61,397 nt of DNA from Dyadobacter luteus (GCF_003383615.1 NZ_QNUL01000034.1:1-61397), one strand, 5' to 3'; positions 46,119-55,910 are shown, numbered from the stretch's first letter. Notes: generated from the letters alone by a model not told the origin. Made by a program: numbers and translations.

Positions 46119-47543
46119 TTAAAGTTCGTAGGAGCGGCCTCGTAAGGGTATTTCCACGTTGTTATAGCCCATTTCCTGAATTTTGCCCTGAAAATCAGCC
46201 ATGCTTTGCTGGTCCCCGTGTACCAGAAAAACTCCTTTGAGCTTGTCCGGATTCTGCATTTTCACAAATTTTATTAAATCATTCTGATCTCCGTGACCGC
46301 TAAATACGTCAATTTTTTCAATATTAGCCAAGACTGGCAGCTGTTTACCTCTGATTGATATCGTATCCTGCCCGTTCAGGAGTCTCCATCCGAGGGTTCC
46401 TTCCGATGCATAACCGATCATCAGAATTGTAGCATAAGGGTTACCTATATTGGCTTCTACGTGGTGTTCAATCCGTCCTCCCTGTACCATTCCGGAAGAA
46501 GAAATGATGATACAAGGTTCGTTGTAATTGGATATTGCCCGGCTTGCTTCGGCATTCTCAAGATAGATGAGGTTTTCAAAATCGAAGAGCATGTCGTTAT
46601 CTTCCTGGAAATTTCGGGCTTCCTTGTTAAGTAAGCGTACGTGGCGTTGGTAGACCTTCGTGCTGCTGTATGCCAGCGGACTATCCGAGAACACCTTCAG
46701 GTTAGGAAAGTTATGGTTCGCATAAATTTTATTCAGCGTAAATAACAAAGCCTGTGTTCTTCCCACACTGAAAGATGGAATGATGAGTCTGCCAGGAATG
46801 TCAACACATGTTCTTTTGATCACATCGGCCAGCGCTGTTTCGGGCTCTTCCTTAGTTTCATGAAGGCGGTTTCCGTACGTCGTTTCGCAGATCAGATAGT
46901 CTACATCAGGTACTTCCTGTGGGTCCGTAAGTAGGGGATAGTTACTTCTACCAATATCACCCGAGAAGCAAATACGTTTCTTCTCGCCATTTTCGAATAC
47001 TTCTACCACAATATGGGCTGCCCCCAGAAGGTGTCCGGCAGGGTAAAATGTAATGGATACGTGGTCTGCGATGCGATAGCGCTGTCCGAAGGCAACGGGA
47101 ACGAAGTTGTCCAGTGCTTCGATTACATTTTTCTCAACGAAATAGTCACGTGGGATTTCTTTCCTCTTTTTACCTTTCTTTTTTCCACTCGCTCCGTTTC
47201 TCGCATTCAGGCGCTTCTGATGGAGGTTGGCGGCATCTTTCAGCAGTAGTGAGGTAAGAGACAGCGTTGGCTCAGTACAAACCACCCGTCCTTCAAAGCC
47301 TTCCTTAAAAAGGTTGGGTATGTTACCCGAATGATCAATATGTGCGTGTGTGAGAAGTACAGTGTTAATTAAACTTGCATCAAACGGAAAGACACTTTTT
47401 TGTTCATCATATCGGTTCTTTCTTCCTATTTCATCTAAATCAAAATCTGAACCGCAGTCAATCAAAATTCGGTAATCATCGGATTCCAACAGGAACATAC
47501 TACCGGTTACTTGCTGTGCAGCTCCCCAAAATGTCAATTTCAT
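46119..47543 (-). CDS. Metallo-beta-lactamase/beta-CASP RNA-processing nuclease family protein
   Basis: A 474-residue metallohydrolase. The zinc motif is H66-A-H68-I-D70-H71; further ligands lie in AGHLLGAAHI and FSGDIGR. The beta-CASP insertion contains IISSSGMVQGGRIEHH, and the C-terminal FSGHGDQNDL His is typical of CPSF73/YSH1-like nucleases. Relatives cut or trim RNA as endonucleases or 5' exonucleases. A basic stretch KKKGKKRKE interrupts the domain near residue 125 and may help bind RNA. Confidence 0.9.
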   Translation of the reverse strand: MKLTFWGAAQQVTGSMFLLESDDYRILIDCGSDFDLDEIGRKNRYDEQKSVFPFDASLINTVLLTHAHIDHSGNIPNLFKEGFEGRVVCTEPTLSLTSLLLKDAANLHQKRLNARNGASGKKKGKKRKEIPRDYFVEKNVIEALDNFVPVAFGQRYRIADHVSITFYPAGHLLGAAHIVVEVFENGEKKRICFSGDIGRSNYPLLTDPQEVPDVDYLICETTYGNRLHETKEEPETALADVIKRTCVDIPGRLIIPSFSVGRTQALLFTLNKIYANHNFPNLKVFSDSPLAYSSTKVYQRHVRLLNKEARNFQEDNDMLFDFENLIYLENAEASRAISNYNEPCIIISSSGMVQGGRIEHHVEANIGNPYATILMIGYASEGTLGWRLLNGQDTISIRGKQLPVLANIEKIDVFSGHGDQNDLIKFVKMQNPDKLKGVFLVHGDQQSMADFQGKIQEMGYNNVEIPLRGRSYEL

Positions 47544-47809
47544 ACTTTGTGATTGGGGTGAATATTATATAGTATGATCTTACCTTTTCAGGGAAAATCA
47601 AAAACGTGCTCTTGTCAGGATATTGGTTAAAAATTCAAAGGTTTAGCATTAATGGCACTTTCAGTGCTCTTTCCGGAGGATAATTAAACGTGCATGATGC
47701 ACGGAATTTGTACAAAAGTATCAAAAAAGACACTTAGATTACTGATAAGTTACTAGTTTAGGAATGAATCTTTATTTCCTGCATAAAATACCGCCATTTA
47801 TCAAAATCT
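47544..47809. other. Divergent intergenic region
   Basis: It separates the beta-CASP gene and dacB and must hold both promoters. No clear TAnnTTTG box, hairpin or small frame is seen. Confidence 0.35.
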
Positions 47810-49267
47810 ATGAAGTGTTTCCTGACTGTCGTGTTTTGTTTCCTGAGTATTGCTGCAAAGGCGCAGTCGGCTGACAGTATCGCAATCAATAACCTTAGTG
47901 ATGCCGTACTGGAACTTCAGAACAGCGAGCTGATGCGAAACGGGACACTTGCCATCAGCCTTAAATCAACGAAGGATGGGAAAAGTAAATTTGCGCTTAA
48001 TCCGGAATTGTCGCTTCCGTCTGCGTCTACACTTAAACTGGTGACAACGGCTACTGTAATGGATGTTTTCGGTGGAGATTACCGATACAAAACTTATCTG
48101 GAATATGATGGTGTTATCAGAAAGGATACGCTTTTTGGTAATATTTATGTACGCGGAACAGGAGACCCCACACTCGGTAGTGACCGCTTTACAGGATATC
48201 CCACTTCTGCCGATTTGCTGGTTAAATGGACTAAGGCGATTCAGAAACTGGGAGTAAAAGTAATATTGGGCGAAGTAATTGGCGATGGTTCTTTTTTTGA
48301 TAAAAATACGGTGGCCGACAGTTGGATTTATGCTGATCTGGGTAATTACTATGGAGCCGGGGTAGGCGGACTTAATTTTAATGACAATTTATACAAGGTG
48401 AAATTCAAGCCGGGAACACGTGCAGGGGATCCGGCAGTTTATCTCAATACTGATCCTTCACTTCCTTATCTCACATTCCGGAATGAAGTTACGACAGGCG
48501 AGCGGGGTTCCGGGGATAAGACGATCCTGTATGGTAATCCTTTTAGCAGTCAGGTGGTGATGACAGGGACAATACCCACCGGCTTTGCTACATATCAGGT
48601 AAAGGGTTCTATTCCCGATCCGGCGCTGTATGTAGGTTTTGTTTTGCAAAAAGCACTGGCCGATGTGCAGATCAAAGTTACCAGGTCGTCAATAGATGAG
48701 AAGAAAGAGCTAACACGTAAGGTTCTGGATGAAACAGTGTCGCCTCCTCTGCGTGATATTTGTCTCCAGACAAATTTGTGGAGTGTAAACTTATATGCAG
48801 ATGCATTTTTGAAACTTGCCGGAAAGCGGCTTGGAGGAGATCCGTCCTTTGATGCATCTGCCAAAGCGGTAAAAAACTATTGGGTGTCCAAACGGGCAGA
48901 TATGCGGGGATTCATGATCAAGGATGGTAGCGGATTGTCGCCTTCAGGTTCGGTTTCTGTGCATAACCTCACAGAAATTTTGAGTATGGCCACGAAGAAT
49001 CCGGGATTCAATGATTTTTACAAAACCATAGCGGTAATGGGTCAATCCGGAACGGTTCGTAACCTTGGAAAAGGGAGCAGGGCAGCAGGTAATGTAAGGG
49101 CAAAGAGTGGTTCAATAGAAGGTACTCGGGCTTATGCAGGATATGTTACCGCTAAATCGGGTGAGATGCTTAGTTTTGCTATTATTGCGCATAAGTATGA
49201 GCCGGAGAGCCAGCGGGGCGTGACAGATGAACTCGTACGAATTATTACTTTGATGGCGGAATTGTAA
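47810..49267 (+). CDS. dacB: D-alanyl-D-alanine carboxypeptidase/endopeptidase (PBP4 type)
   Basis: A 485-residue periplasmic class C penicillin-binding protein with a signal peptide (MKCFLTVVFCFLSIAAKAQ). SxxK is S73-T-L-K76; SxN is in NLWSVNLYADAF; the KTG equivalent is KSG in NVRAKSGSIEGTRAYAG. The additional domain between SxxK and SxN gives the PBP4 length. It trims pentapeptides and cuts cross-links in peptidoglycan. Confidence 0.93.
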   Translation: MKCFLTVVFCFLSIAAKAQSADSIAINNLSDAVLELQNSELMRNGTLAISLKSTKDGKSKFALNPELSLPSASTLKLVTTATVMDVFGGDYRYKTYLEYDGVIRKDTLFGNIYVRGTGDPTLGSDRFTGYPTSADLLVKWTKAIQKLGVKVILGEVIGDGSFFDKNTVADSWIYADLGNYYGAGVGGLNFNDNLYKVKFKPGTRAGDPAVYLNTDPSLPYLTFRNEVTTGERGSGDKTILYGNPFSSQVVMTGTIPTGFATYQVKGSIPDPALYVGFVLQKALADVQIKVTRSSIDEKKELTRKVLDETVSPPLRDICLQTNLWSVNLYADAFLKLAGKRLGGDPSFDASAKAVKNYWVSKRADMRGFMIKDGSGLSPSGSVSVHNLTEILSMATKNPGFNDFYKTIAVMGQSGTVRNLGKGSRAAGNVRAKSGSIEGTRAYAGYVTAKSGEMLSFAIIAHKYEPESQRGVTDELVRIITLMAEL

Positions 49268-49305
49268 CCGATAGGGGAGTAATTTGAAGGAAATACTTTA
49301 TTTTT

Positions 49306-50364
49306 GTGGCAAAATTAACCACATCCCTCTTCAAATTAGTAATGAACAAAGTTGATGTATGCGTCATCTATTACGGTAAGCCGTATCAGACCATTATTTC
49401 TATTCTAACGCTTTTTAAATACAGCCGGCAGCACATTAATAAGCTGTATATCACGGTTGAGAAAAAGCAACCTTTTGACAAGTTTGGTGATGTATATAAA
49501 GTCATTCAGGCTATCAAACCACATATCGAAATTGACCTGTACTATCCCAAAACTTTTTACGAATTAGGATATCTTGATTACAACAAAACTAAGGTAGACA
49601 GCAGTTATCGTTATCAGATTCCATATCAGTATGCTTTGGAAAATGCCAGCCAGGATTTTTTGTTTATCATGCATAATGACATGGTGTTTCATCACGATAT
49701 GATTGGAGCTATGCTTCCTGATTTTGCTCATGATGAAAAGATGGCTGGTACAGGCTCCATCGGACAGTGCTGGTCTTGCCCGGCATTTTCGGCCAAGTTG
49801 TGCCACGGCTCGAAATTTGATGAATATATTCCGGAACAGGAAGAGGCGATTGCATTGCATGAAAAATACAATACTCCAAGAAAGGAGAAGGATATAGAAG
49901 TGTTGAAAACTGGTCGAATCCATCCAATGCCTGAGTGCAGGCTTAATGAATATGCGTGTATGATCAGGCTTTCTACCTATAGAGACACTACTTTGCCAAA
50001 AGGTAGTAATGTTTGTTTTGGAGGAAATTGGGGTTTCACAGCTGACCTTGGGACTGGCTGGTTTCATCAGATGGTTAATCAGGGAAATAAGTTTAAACAC
50101 TATGTGCTGGAAGACTATGCTACACATTCCATGTTTAATCCGATCGGACAGGGTATATGGGCATATTCGAAACAAGATAATTACAATTTGAGTGAGGCAA
50201 ATGCCCTCAAATATCTTCAAGACAACTATAATATGGATGCTGCGCTCAATTCGGGTTATGCCGTGTTATCCGGATACAGAAATGTAAGGGGCAGGTTGGG
50301 TAATAAAAAGCAAAGGTTAGGGCAGAAGATGAAAACCGCTGTTCGCCTTGTGCTTAGAAAGTAA
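49306..50364 (+). CDS. Glycosyltransferase-like (GT-A fold) protein
   Basis: Frame of 352 codons from GTG 49306; the ATG at 49342 (MNKVDVCVIYYGKPYQT) is a better start, giving 340 residues. The N-terminal strand VDVCVIYYGKPYQTIISILTL, the helix YALENASQDFLFIM and HNDMVFHHDMIGAM (a DxD-like acidic spot) fit a GT-A nucleotide-sugar transferase. Unusual for the family are a Cys-rich middle (GQCWSCPAFSAKLCHG) and a conserved-looking GGNWGFTADLGTGWFHQM. No membrane helix. Its acceptor is unknown. Followed after 6 bases by a GNAT gene, probably one transcript. Confidence 0.6.
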   Translation: MAKLTTSLFKLVMNKVDVCVIYYGKPYQTIISILTLFKYSRQHINKLYITVEKKQPFDKFGDVYKVIQAIKPHIEIDLYYPKTFYELGYLDYNKTKVDSSYRYQIPYQYALENASQDFLFIMHNDMVFHHDMIGAMLPDFAHDEKMAGTGSIGQCWSCPAFSAKLCHGSKFDEYIPEQEEAIALHEKYNTPRKEKDIEVLKTGRIHPMPECRLNEYACMIRLSTYRDTTLPKGSNVCFGGNWGFTADLGTGWFHQMVNQGNKFKHYVLEDYATHSMFNPIGQGIWAYSKQDNYNLSEANALKYLQDNYNMDAALNSGYAVLSGYRNVRGRLGNKKQRLGQKMKTAVRLVLRK

Positions 50365-50370
50365 AATATA

Positions 50371-50781
50371 ATGAATATCGAAATTAAAAAAGTAGAAGTA
50401 GCAGAGATACTGGAAATTAGGCATCAGGTGCTTTGGCCCGATCAGCCGCTGGAATTTGTGAAAGTAGCTGAAGACGAATCAGGAGTACACTTCGGGCTAT
50501 TTTATGAGGCAAACCTTGTTTCTATCATTTCATTGTTTGCAGATGAAGACCGGCTGCGTTTCAGGAAGTTTGCAACATTACATGCCTGGCAGAATAAAGG
50601 TTTGGGATCGCAGCTACTGAGGTTTGTTATCAATGATGCACGTGATAAAGGCTACAAAGAATTGTGGTGTGATGCGAGAAGCACTGCGTCCAATTTCTAT
50701 AAAAAACATGGATTTGAAAAGTTCGGAGAACCGTTTTTTAAAAAGGATATTGAGTATTATAAAATGTCGATGAGCTTGTAA
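50371..50781 (+). CDS. GNAT-family N-acetyltransferase
   Basis: A 136-residue acetyltransferase. The acetyl-CoA loop is WQNKGLGSQLLRF, preceded by the beta-4 strand LRFRKFATLHA and followed by KELWCDARSTASNFYKKHGFEKFG, the typical C-terminal block. Substrate unknown. Six bases after the glycosyltransferase-like gene. Confidence 0.85.
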   Translation: MNIEIKKVEVAEILEIRHQVLWPDQPLEFVKVAEDESGVHFGLFYEANLVSIISLFADEDRLRFRKFATLHAWQNKGLGSQLLRFVINDARDKGYKELWCDARSTASNFYKKHGFEKFGEPFFKKDIEYYKMSMSL

Positions 50782-50786
50782 TGAAG

Positions 50787-50825
50787 CTGCCCTGTAATCG
50801 CGAATTTTTTCGTTTTACAGGGCAG
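50787..50825. terminator. Bidirectional terminator
   Basis: An 11-bp stem CTGCCCTGTAA (50787-50797) / TTACAGGGCAG (50815-50825) between the convergent GNAT and hslV genes, followed by TTGCTTTTT. Confidence 0.8.
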
Positions 50826-50832
50826 TTGCTTT

Positions 50833-51372
50833 TTACTTCACTTCTTCAATCATGAAATTATGATTAGTATAAATGCAGAGATCTGCCGCTACGGTAAGGC
50901 TTTCGCGTACCATTTCTTCTGCTGACAAATGCGTTGCATGTTTTTTGAGTGCCTGCGCCGCTGATTGAGCGAAGTTGCCGCCGGACCCGATCGCTGCAAT
51001 TCCGTTTTCAGGCTCCAGTACATCACCGGTTCCGGAAATGATCAGGATTTCATCTTTGCTGGCAGTAATCATCATCGCTTCCAGTTTTCTCAGGTAACGA
51101 TCGGTGCGCCAATCTTTGGCCAGTTCTATAGCAGCGCGTTTCATATTACCTCCGTAAGCATTCAATTTTTCTTCAAAACGCTCTATGAGGGTGAAGGCAT
51201 CGGCGGTCGATCCGGCGAAACCTGCCAGGATTTTCCCGCCCATCAATACTCTGATCTTCTTTACATTCCCTTTAGCGACTGTAGTTCCCATCGTAGCTTG
51301 TCCGTCGGCACCAAGAGAAACAGTGCCATTATGAAGAACCCCAAGGACGGTGGTTGCGTGTATTTTTTCCAT
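50833..51372 (-). CDS. hslV: ATP-dependent protease proteolytic subunit HslV
   Basis: A 179-residue threonine protease subunit that forms the double-hexamer chamber of HslUV. The core TTVLGVLHNGTVSLGADGQA and GNVKKIRVLMGGKILAGFAG are typical. The nucleophile in most HslV is the Thr right after Met; here it is preceded by EKIHA (MEKIHATT), so either a short propeptide is removed or the N terminus differs, somewhat as in Bacillus ClpQ. hslU is not adjacent. Confidence 0.93.
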   Translation of the reverse strand: MEKIHATTVLGVLHNGTVSLGADGQATMGTTVAKGNVKKIRVLMGGKILAGFAGSTADAFTLIERFEEKLNAYGGNMKRAAIELAKDWRTDRYLRKLEAMMITASKDEILIISGTGDVLEPENGIAAIGSGGNFAQSAAQALKKHATHLSAEEMVRESLTVAADLCIYTNHNFMIEEVK

Positions 51373-51401
51373 GAATAAGTACTTGATTATATCTTTAAAA
51401 T

Positions 51402-51896
51402 TCAGACCTGATTTTGTATTGTCAGTTTGCAGAAAACATTGTCCACCTGCATCAGTGGGAAGTCTGCCGGCAGATTGTCTTTACTGATGGTAATAAAACC
51501 GTTTCTTTCATAGAAACGAAGGGCAGCAGCCAATTGACTCACAGTTCCCAGATACAAATTGGCAATGTGGTTTTCGGTGCAATAAGCAAGCATATGGTCA
51601 AACAGCCGCTGGCCAATACCAGATTCCTTGCCACGAAAATCCTTTGCCACAAACATTTTCCTGATCACACCTGCCTGGTTACCTATACGTATAAGCGCGA
51701 TACTGCCAACGACCTTGCCGTCAGCAACAGCTACCCAGAATTCTCCGCCACTTTTACGATAAAAATCGTCAATGGTGAAAAGGTCAGGCTGATCGGCTGC
51801 TGTAATGGGGACGTTAAACTCCAACTGCTGAATATCCAGAATAAGCTTAACGAGCTGATCCTGAAATTCATTTTTAAACGGGATTATTTCAATCAT
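51402..51896 (-). CDS. GNAT-family N-acetyltransferase
   Basis: A 164-residue acetyltransferase. Beta-4 is GVIRKMFVAKDFRG, the acetyl-CoA loop is KESGIGQRLFDHM, and the C-terminal block reads TVSQLAAALRFYERNGFITIS. Similar to uncharacterised small-molecule acetyltransferases. Upstream of hslV in the same direction with a 29-bp gap, so possibly co-transcribed. Confidence 0.88.
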   Translation of the reverse strand: MIEIIPFKNEFQDQLVKLILDIQQLEFNVPITAADQPDLFTIDDFYRKSGGEFWVAVADGKVVGSIALIRIGNQAGVIRKMFVAKDFRGKESGIGQRLFDHMLAYCTENHIANLYLGTVSQLAAALRFYERNGFITISKDNLPADFPLMQVDNVFCKLTIQNQV

Positions 51897-51945
51897 ATTA
51901 TTTACGACAATACTGTGGTAGCAAATCAGAATGCTATTTAAAACA

Positions 51946-51975
51946 AAAGTGCCAGGTCGTAAAACCTGACACTTT
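51946..51975 (-). terminator. Terminator of the PDH E2 gene
   Basis: AAAGTGCCAGGT (51946-51957) pairs with ACCTGACACTTT (51964-51975) with one mismatch; on the minus strand it ends in TTTTGTTTT. Confidence 0.75.
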
Positions 51976-52022
51976 GTACATTTTATTATCGGGGTGACGA
52001 GACGTCAACCATCAATTTGTCC

Positions 52023-53669
52023 TTAAACCAACATGCTCATCGGCTCTTCCAACAGTTTTTTCACTGTGTTCAGGAACTGAGCTGCAAGTGCTCCGTCTAC
52101 TACACGGTGATCAGCTGAAAGTGTCACTTTCATGATATTGGTTGGGTATACAGTACCATCTTCTTTGAAAGCAGCTACTTTCTTGATTCCACCAATAGCA
52201 AGGATGCATGAATCCGGTGGGTTGATGATCGCTGTGAACTCATCTACACCAAACATACCCAGGTTAGAAATAGAGAAAGTGTTGCCTTCCCAATCCTTAG
52301 GCTGTAGTTTTTTGTCTTTGGCTTTGCCTGCAAGATCTTTTACTTCACCAGAGATGGTTGATAAAGTTTTCTTGTCAGCGTCGCGGATAACAGGTACCAG
52401 AAGGCCCTCATCAACTGCAACAGCTACACCAATATTTACATAATTGTATTTTCTGATTTTGTCTCCCAACCATGCAGAGTTAACGGCAGGATGTTGTTTC
52501 AAGGCAACCGCGCAAGCTTTGATCACCATGTCGTTGAAAGAGATTTTTGCAGGACTTACGTCGTTCAACTGAGGACGAAGTGCCATTGCTTTGTCCATCA
52601 CGATTTCCATGGTTACATAGAAATGCGGTGCAGTGAACAAGCTGTCGCTCAAACGACGTGCAATCGTTTTGCGCATTTGTGATACCGGGGTATCGGTATA
52701 ATCGCCTGATGCAGCTGGTGCAGCAGCTTGTGGCTGTTCTGCTTTCGCTGGTGCAGCTTCGGCTTTAGCAGGTGCTTCAGCAGCTTTTGCAGCAGGTTTG
52801 AAGTCATCCACATCGCGTTTTACGATACGACCATTGTCTCCGCTTCCTGCTACTTCACTCAGGTTGATACCTTTGTCTTCAGCAAGGCGTTTTGCAAGAG
52901 GAGAAGCTTTAATTCTGTCACCGGAATCAGCAACAGAAACCGTTTTTTCTTCTTTGGCAGCCTCTGCTTTCGGAGCTTCCTGAGCAGAAGTTTCTGCAGG
53001 AGCTTCTCCGTTTTCGCGGGCAAGCAATCCTTCCACGTTCGCTCCTTCTTCACCAATTACAGCGATGATCGCATCTACAGGTACAGCTTCGCCTTCCTTG
53101 ATTCCAACGAAAAGAAGCGTTCCGTCTTCGTATGCTTCCAGTTCCATGGTAGCTTTGTCGGTTTCAACTTCCGCCAGAATATCTCCTGACTTCACCTTGT
53201 CGCCCACTTTTTTCTGCCAGGAAACCAAAGTTCCTTCTTCCATGGTATCGCTCATTTTTGGCATGCGAACCACAGCAGCATTAATTTTCTCTGTCGATGC
53301 AGCAGGTCTTACTGCTGGCTTGTCAGGAGTGGCAGTTTCAACAGCAGGTGCAGCTTCCTGTTTTGCAGGCGCTTCTTCTTTGCTGCTTCCGTTATCACTT
53401 CCGCCTTCCAATAATGATTTATAGTCTTCTCCTTCTTCTCCAACAACAGCCATAACCCCGTCAATGGGTACAGCATCACCTTTTTGTACACCTATGTATA
53501 GAAGCGTACCGTCATAATAAGATTCAAGATCCATTGTAGCTTTGTCTGTTTCGACTTCCGCTATAACTTCTCCGGATTTGATTTTATCACCAACTTTTTT
53601 GTGCCATTCTGCGATAACACCTTCTTCCATGGTGTCGCTCATCTTGGGCATACGGATTACTTCTGCCAT
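52023..53669 (-). CDS. aceF: Pyruvate dehydrogenase complex E2 (dihydrolipoyl acetyltransferase)
   Basis: A 548-residue E2 core protein. Two lipoyl domains (residues about 2-78 and 133-210) each have the DKATM(D/E)LE lipoyl-lysine motif. Then Ala/Glu/Pro/Lys-rich linkers, an E1/E3-binding domain (IKASPLAKRLAEDKGINLSEVAGSGDNGRIVKRDV, read in parts) and the catalytic domain ending with LSADHRVVDGALAAQF, where H is the active-site base. It makes acetyl-CoA from pyruvate with E1 and E3, whose genes are not adjacent. A branched-chain E2 is less likely. Confidence 0.93.
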   Translation of the reverse strand: MAEVIRMPKMSDTMEEGVIAEWHKKVGDKIKSGEVIAEVETDKATMDLESYYDGTLLYIGVQKGDAVPIDGVMAVVGEEGEDYKSLLEGGSDNGSSKEEAPAKQEAAPAVETATPDKPAVRPAASTEKINAAVVRMPKMSDTMEEGTLVSWQKKVGDKVKSGDILAEVETDKATMELEAYEDGTLLFVGIKEGEAVPVDAIIAVIGEEGANVEGLLARENGEAPAETSAQEAPKAEAAKEEKTVSVADSGDRIKASPLAKRLAEDKGINLSEVAGSGDNGRIVKRDVDDFKPAAKAAEAPAKAEAAPAKAEQPQAAAPAASGDYTDTPVSQMRKTIARRLSDSLFTAPHFYVTMEIVMDKAMALRPQLNDVSPAKISFNDMVIKACAVALKQHPAVNSAWLGDKIRKYNYVNIGVAVAVDEGLLVPVIRDADKKTLSTISGEVKDLAGKAKDKKLQPKDWEGNTFSISNLGMFGVDEFTAIINPPDSCILAIGGIKKVAAFKEDGTVYPTNIMKVTLSADHRVVDGALAAQFLNTVKKLLEEPMSMLV

Positions 53670-53719
53670 ATCGCTTATTAAGGTATTTTAGTTTCTTAGT
53701 CTAAAAATAAGATTTCAGT

Positions 53720-53727
53720 CAAAATTA
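53720..53727 (-). promoter_or_regulatory. Candidate -7 box for the PDH E2 gene
   Basis: TAATTTTG on the minus strand, about 50 bases before the start codon. A matching TTG at -33 is not obvious. Confidence 0.4.
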
Positions 53728-53875
53728 CAACAAAAGGCTCATTTAGCACTTGCTTTTAGTATTAATTCTGAAAACCGGACCTTCCGGGAGAGCTGAAAAA
53801 TGGTATTAAAGTTCGAAAACGATGCAGAAGCTACTTGTAAAGCAGGGTCTTACATCGTTTCCGATTATATAATGC

Positions 53876-55663
53876 CTAGTTGATCTTCAACACGGCCATA
53901 AATGCTTCCTGTGGGATTTCTACGTTACCTACCTGTCTCATACGCTTCTTCCCTTTTTTCTGCTTTTCAAGCAACTTACGTTTACGGGAAATATCACCAC
54001 CATAACACTTCGCCAAAACGTCCTTGCGCATGGCTTTTACTGTTTCACGGGCAATGATCTTCTGTCCGATAGCAGCCTGAATCGCGATCTCAAACATCTG
54101 GCGAGGGATAAGCTCACGCAATTTCTCACAAAGCTTTTTACCCCATTCATAAGATTTTGATCTGTGAACAATGGCAGAAAGTGCATCAACTGCTTCGCCA
54201 TTCAACATCACATCAAGCTTCACCATGTCGGATTCCTGATAGCCGGCCAGATCATAATCCAGAGAGGCATATCCCTTAGAAATCGTTTTAAGTTTGTCGA
54301 AAAAGTCAAACACAACCTCTGCAAGCGGCATTTGAAATTGCAATTCCACACGCTCGGATGTCAGGTAAACCTGGTTTTTAAGAATACCTCTTTTATCCAT
54401 ACAAAGGTTCAGGATGGGACCAATGTAGTCAGACTTGGTGATGATCTGCGCGTTGATAAACGGTTCTTCTATCGACTTAATATGATTCGGCTCCGGCATT
54501 TCCGACGGTGCACTGATATTTAAAAGCTGATCTTTTGTATTGGTAATACGGAACTGTACCGACGGAACTGTTGTGATCACGGTCATGTCGAACTCGCGCT
54601 CCAGTCTTTCCTGCACAATCTCCATGTGCAGCATGCCCAGGAATCCGCAACGGAAACCAAAACCAAGTGCTGCCGATGTCTCAGGCTCCCACACAAGTGC
54701 TGCATCATTCAGCTGCAGTTTTTCCATGGCCTCACGAAGCTCTTCAAACTCTGTAGTATCTACAGGGTAAATCCCGGCAAATACCATCGGTTTCACTTCG
54801 GAGAATCCAACGATGGCTTCACTGGCAGGGCGGTTGATATGCGTAAACGTGTCACCAACTTTTACCTCCTTAGCTACTTTAATACCGGAAATGAGGTAAC
54901 CTACATCCCCGCATTCCACTACTTGTTTCGGGATTTGAGATAAACCCAGTGTACCGATTTCGTCGGCTATATATTCCTTGCCGGTAGCCATGAACTTCAC
55001 ACGGTCACCTTTACGGATACTTCCGTTTTTTACACGGAAAATAACTTCTATACCTCTGTATGAATTGAAAACGGAGTCGAAGATCAATGCCTGAAGTGGT
55101 GCTTCAGGATCACCCTTCGGTGCAGGAACTCTTTCAATGATGGCGTCCAGGATTTCCTTTATACCGATACCTTCCTTGCCGCTGGCAGGAATAATATCTT
55201 CACGATTGCAATCCAGCAGGTCCACCATTTCATCCTTTATTTCTTCAGGTCTGGCACCCGGCAAATCCACTTTGTTCAATACCGGGATGATCACCAGGTC
55301 GTGGTTGATCGCGAGGTACAGGTTGGAGATGGTTTGCGCCTCTGTTCCCTGCGATGCATCAACGAGCAGAAGTGCACCTTCGCAAGCCGCAATCGAACGG
55401 GAAACCTCATAAGAGAAATCGACGTGGCCCGGAGTGTCAATCAGGTTCAGTATATATTCTTCTCCCTGATACAGGTAGGTCATTTGAATAGCGTGGCTTT
55501 TGATCGTAATCCCGCGTTCGCGTTCGAGATCCATGTTATCCAAAAGCTGAGCCTGCATTTCACGCTGGGTTACCGTTTTGGTAAATTCCAGTAGCCTGTC
55601 GGCCAAGGTACTTTTCCCATGATCGATATGGGCGATGATACAAAAATTCCGGATTTTCTTCAT
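53876..55663 (-). CDS. lepA: Elongation factor 4 (back-translocase LepA)
   Basis: A 595-residue ribosomal GTPase. G1 is AHIDHGKST, G3 is DTPGHVDF, G4 is NKVDLPGA. The EF-G-like domains follow, with the LepA-specific C-terminal domain (KLCEKLRELIPRQMFEIAIQAAIG... KCYGGDISRKRKLLEKQKKGKKRMR) complete. It promotes back-translocation or 30S assembly under stress. Single gene. Confidence 0.97.
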   Translation of the reverse strand: MKKIRNFCIIAHIDHGKSTLADRLLEFTKTVTQREMQAQLLDNMDLERERGITIKSHAIQMTYLYQGEEYILNLIDTPGHVDFSYEVSRSIAACEGALLLVDASQGTEAQTISNLYLAINHDLVIIPVLNKVDLPGARPEEIKDEMVDLLDCNREDIIPASGKEGIGIKEILDAIIERVPAPKGDPEAPLQALIFDSVFNSYRGIEVIFRVKNGSIRKGDRVKFMATGKEYIADEIGTLGLSQIPKQVVECGDVGYLISGIKVAKEVKVGDTFTHINRPASEAIVGFSEVKPMVFAGIYPVDTTEFEELREAMEKLQLNDAALVWEPETSAALGFGFRCGFLGMLHMEIVQERLEREFDMTVITTVPSVQFRITNTKDQLLNISAPSEMPEPNHIKSIEEPFINAQIITKSDYIGPILNLCMDKRGILKNQVYLTSERVELQFQMPLAEVVFDFFDKLKTISKGYASLDYDLAGYQESDMVKLDVMLNGEAVDALSAIVHRSKSYEWGKKLCEKLRELIPRQMFEIAIQAAIGQKIIARETVKAMRKDVLAKCYGGDISRKRKLLEKQKKGKKRMRQVGNVEIPQEAFMAVLKIN

Positions 55664-55712
55664 GTAGTAAATAAAGCGGACAACCTGCTGTAGGTTATCG
55701 TAATATGAATCA

Positions 55713-55720
55713 CAAAATTA
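55713..55720 (-). promoter_or_regulatory. Candidate -7 box for lepA
   Basis: TAATTTTG on the minus strand, within TTGTAATTTTGTGATT, about 50 bases before the lepA start. The same 8-mer precedes the PDH E2 gene. Confidence 0.4.
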
Positions 55721-55910
55721 CAAGCCTGCCTGTGATTTTTACAGATTGGAGAATTTATTTATTTTCTGACTTACAGGAAAATGCAACTGTTTTGCTGTTT
55801 TCGGTGCCGAAAGGATAGAGTCTCCGGATTTTAGTGAGCTGAGCCGGGCCAGGTGCATTATAAATGGATCCTTGTTAAAGTACTGTTATAGAGGAGGTTA
55901 TGTATATAAA

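Noticed and set aside
49564..50220. 218-codon minus-strand frame
   Set aside because: Shadow of the glycosyltransferase-like gene with no family features.
53817..53860. lepA terminator (AAACGATG/CATCGTTT)
   Set aside because: Eight-bp stem with a 28-nt loop and no clear U-run; too weak to list.
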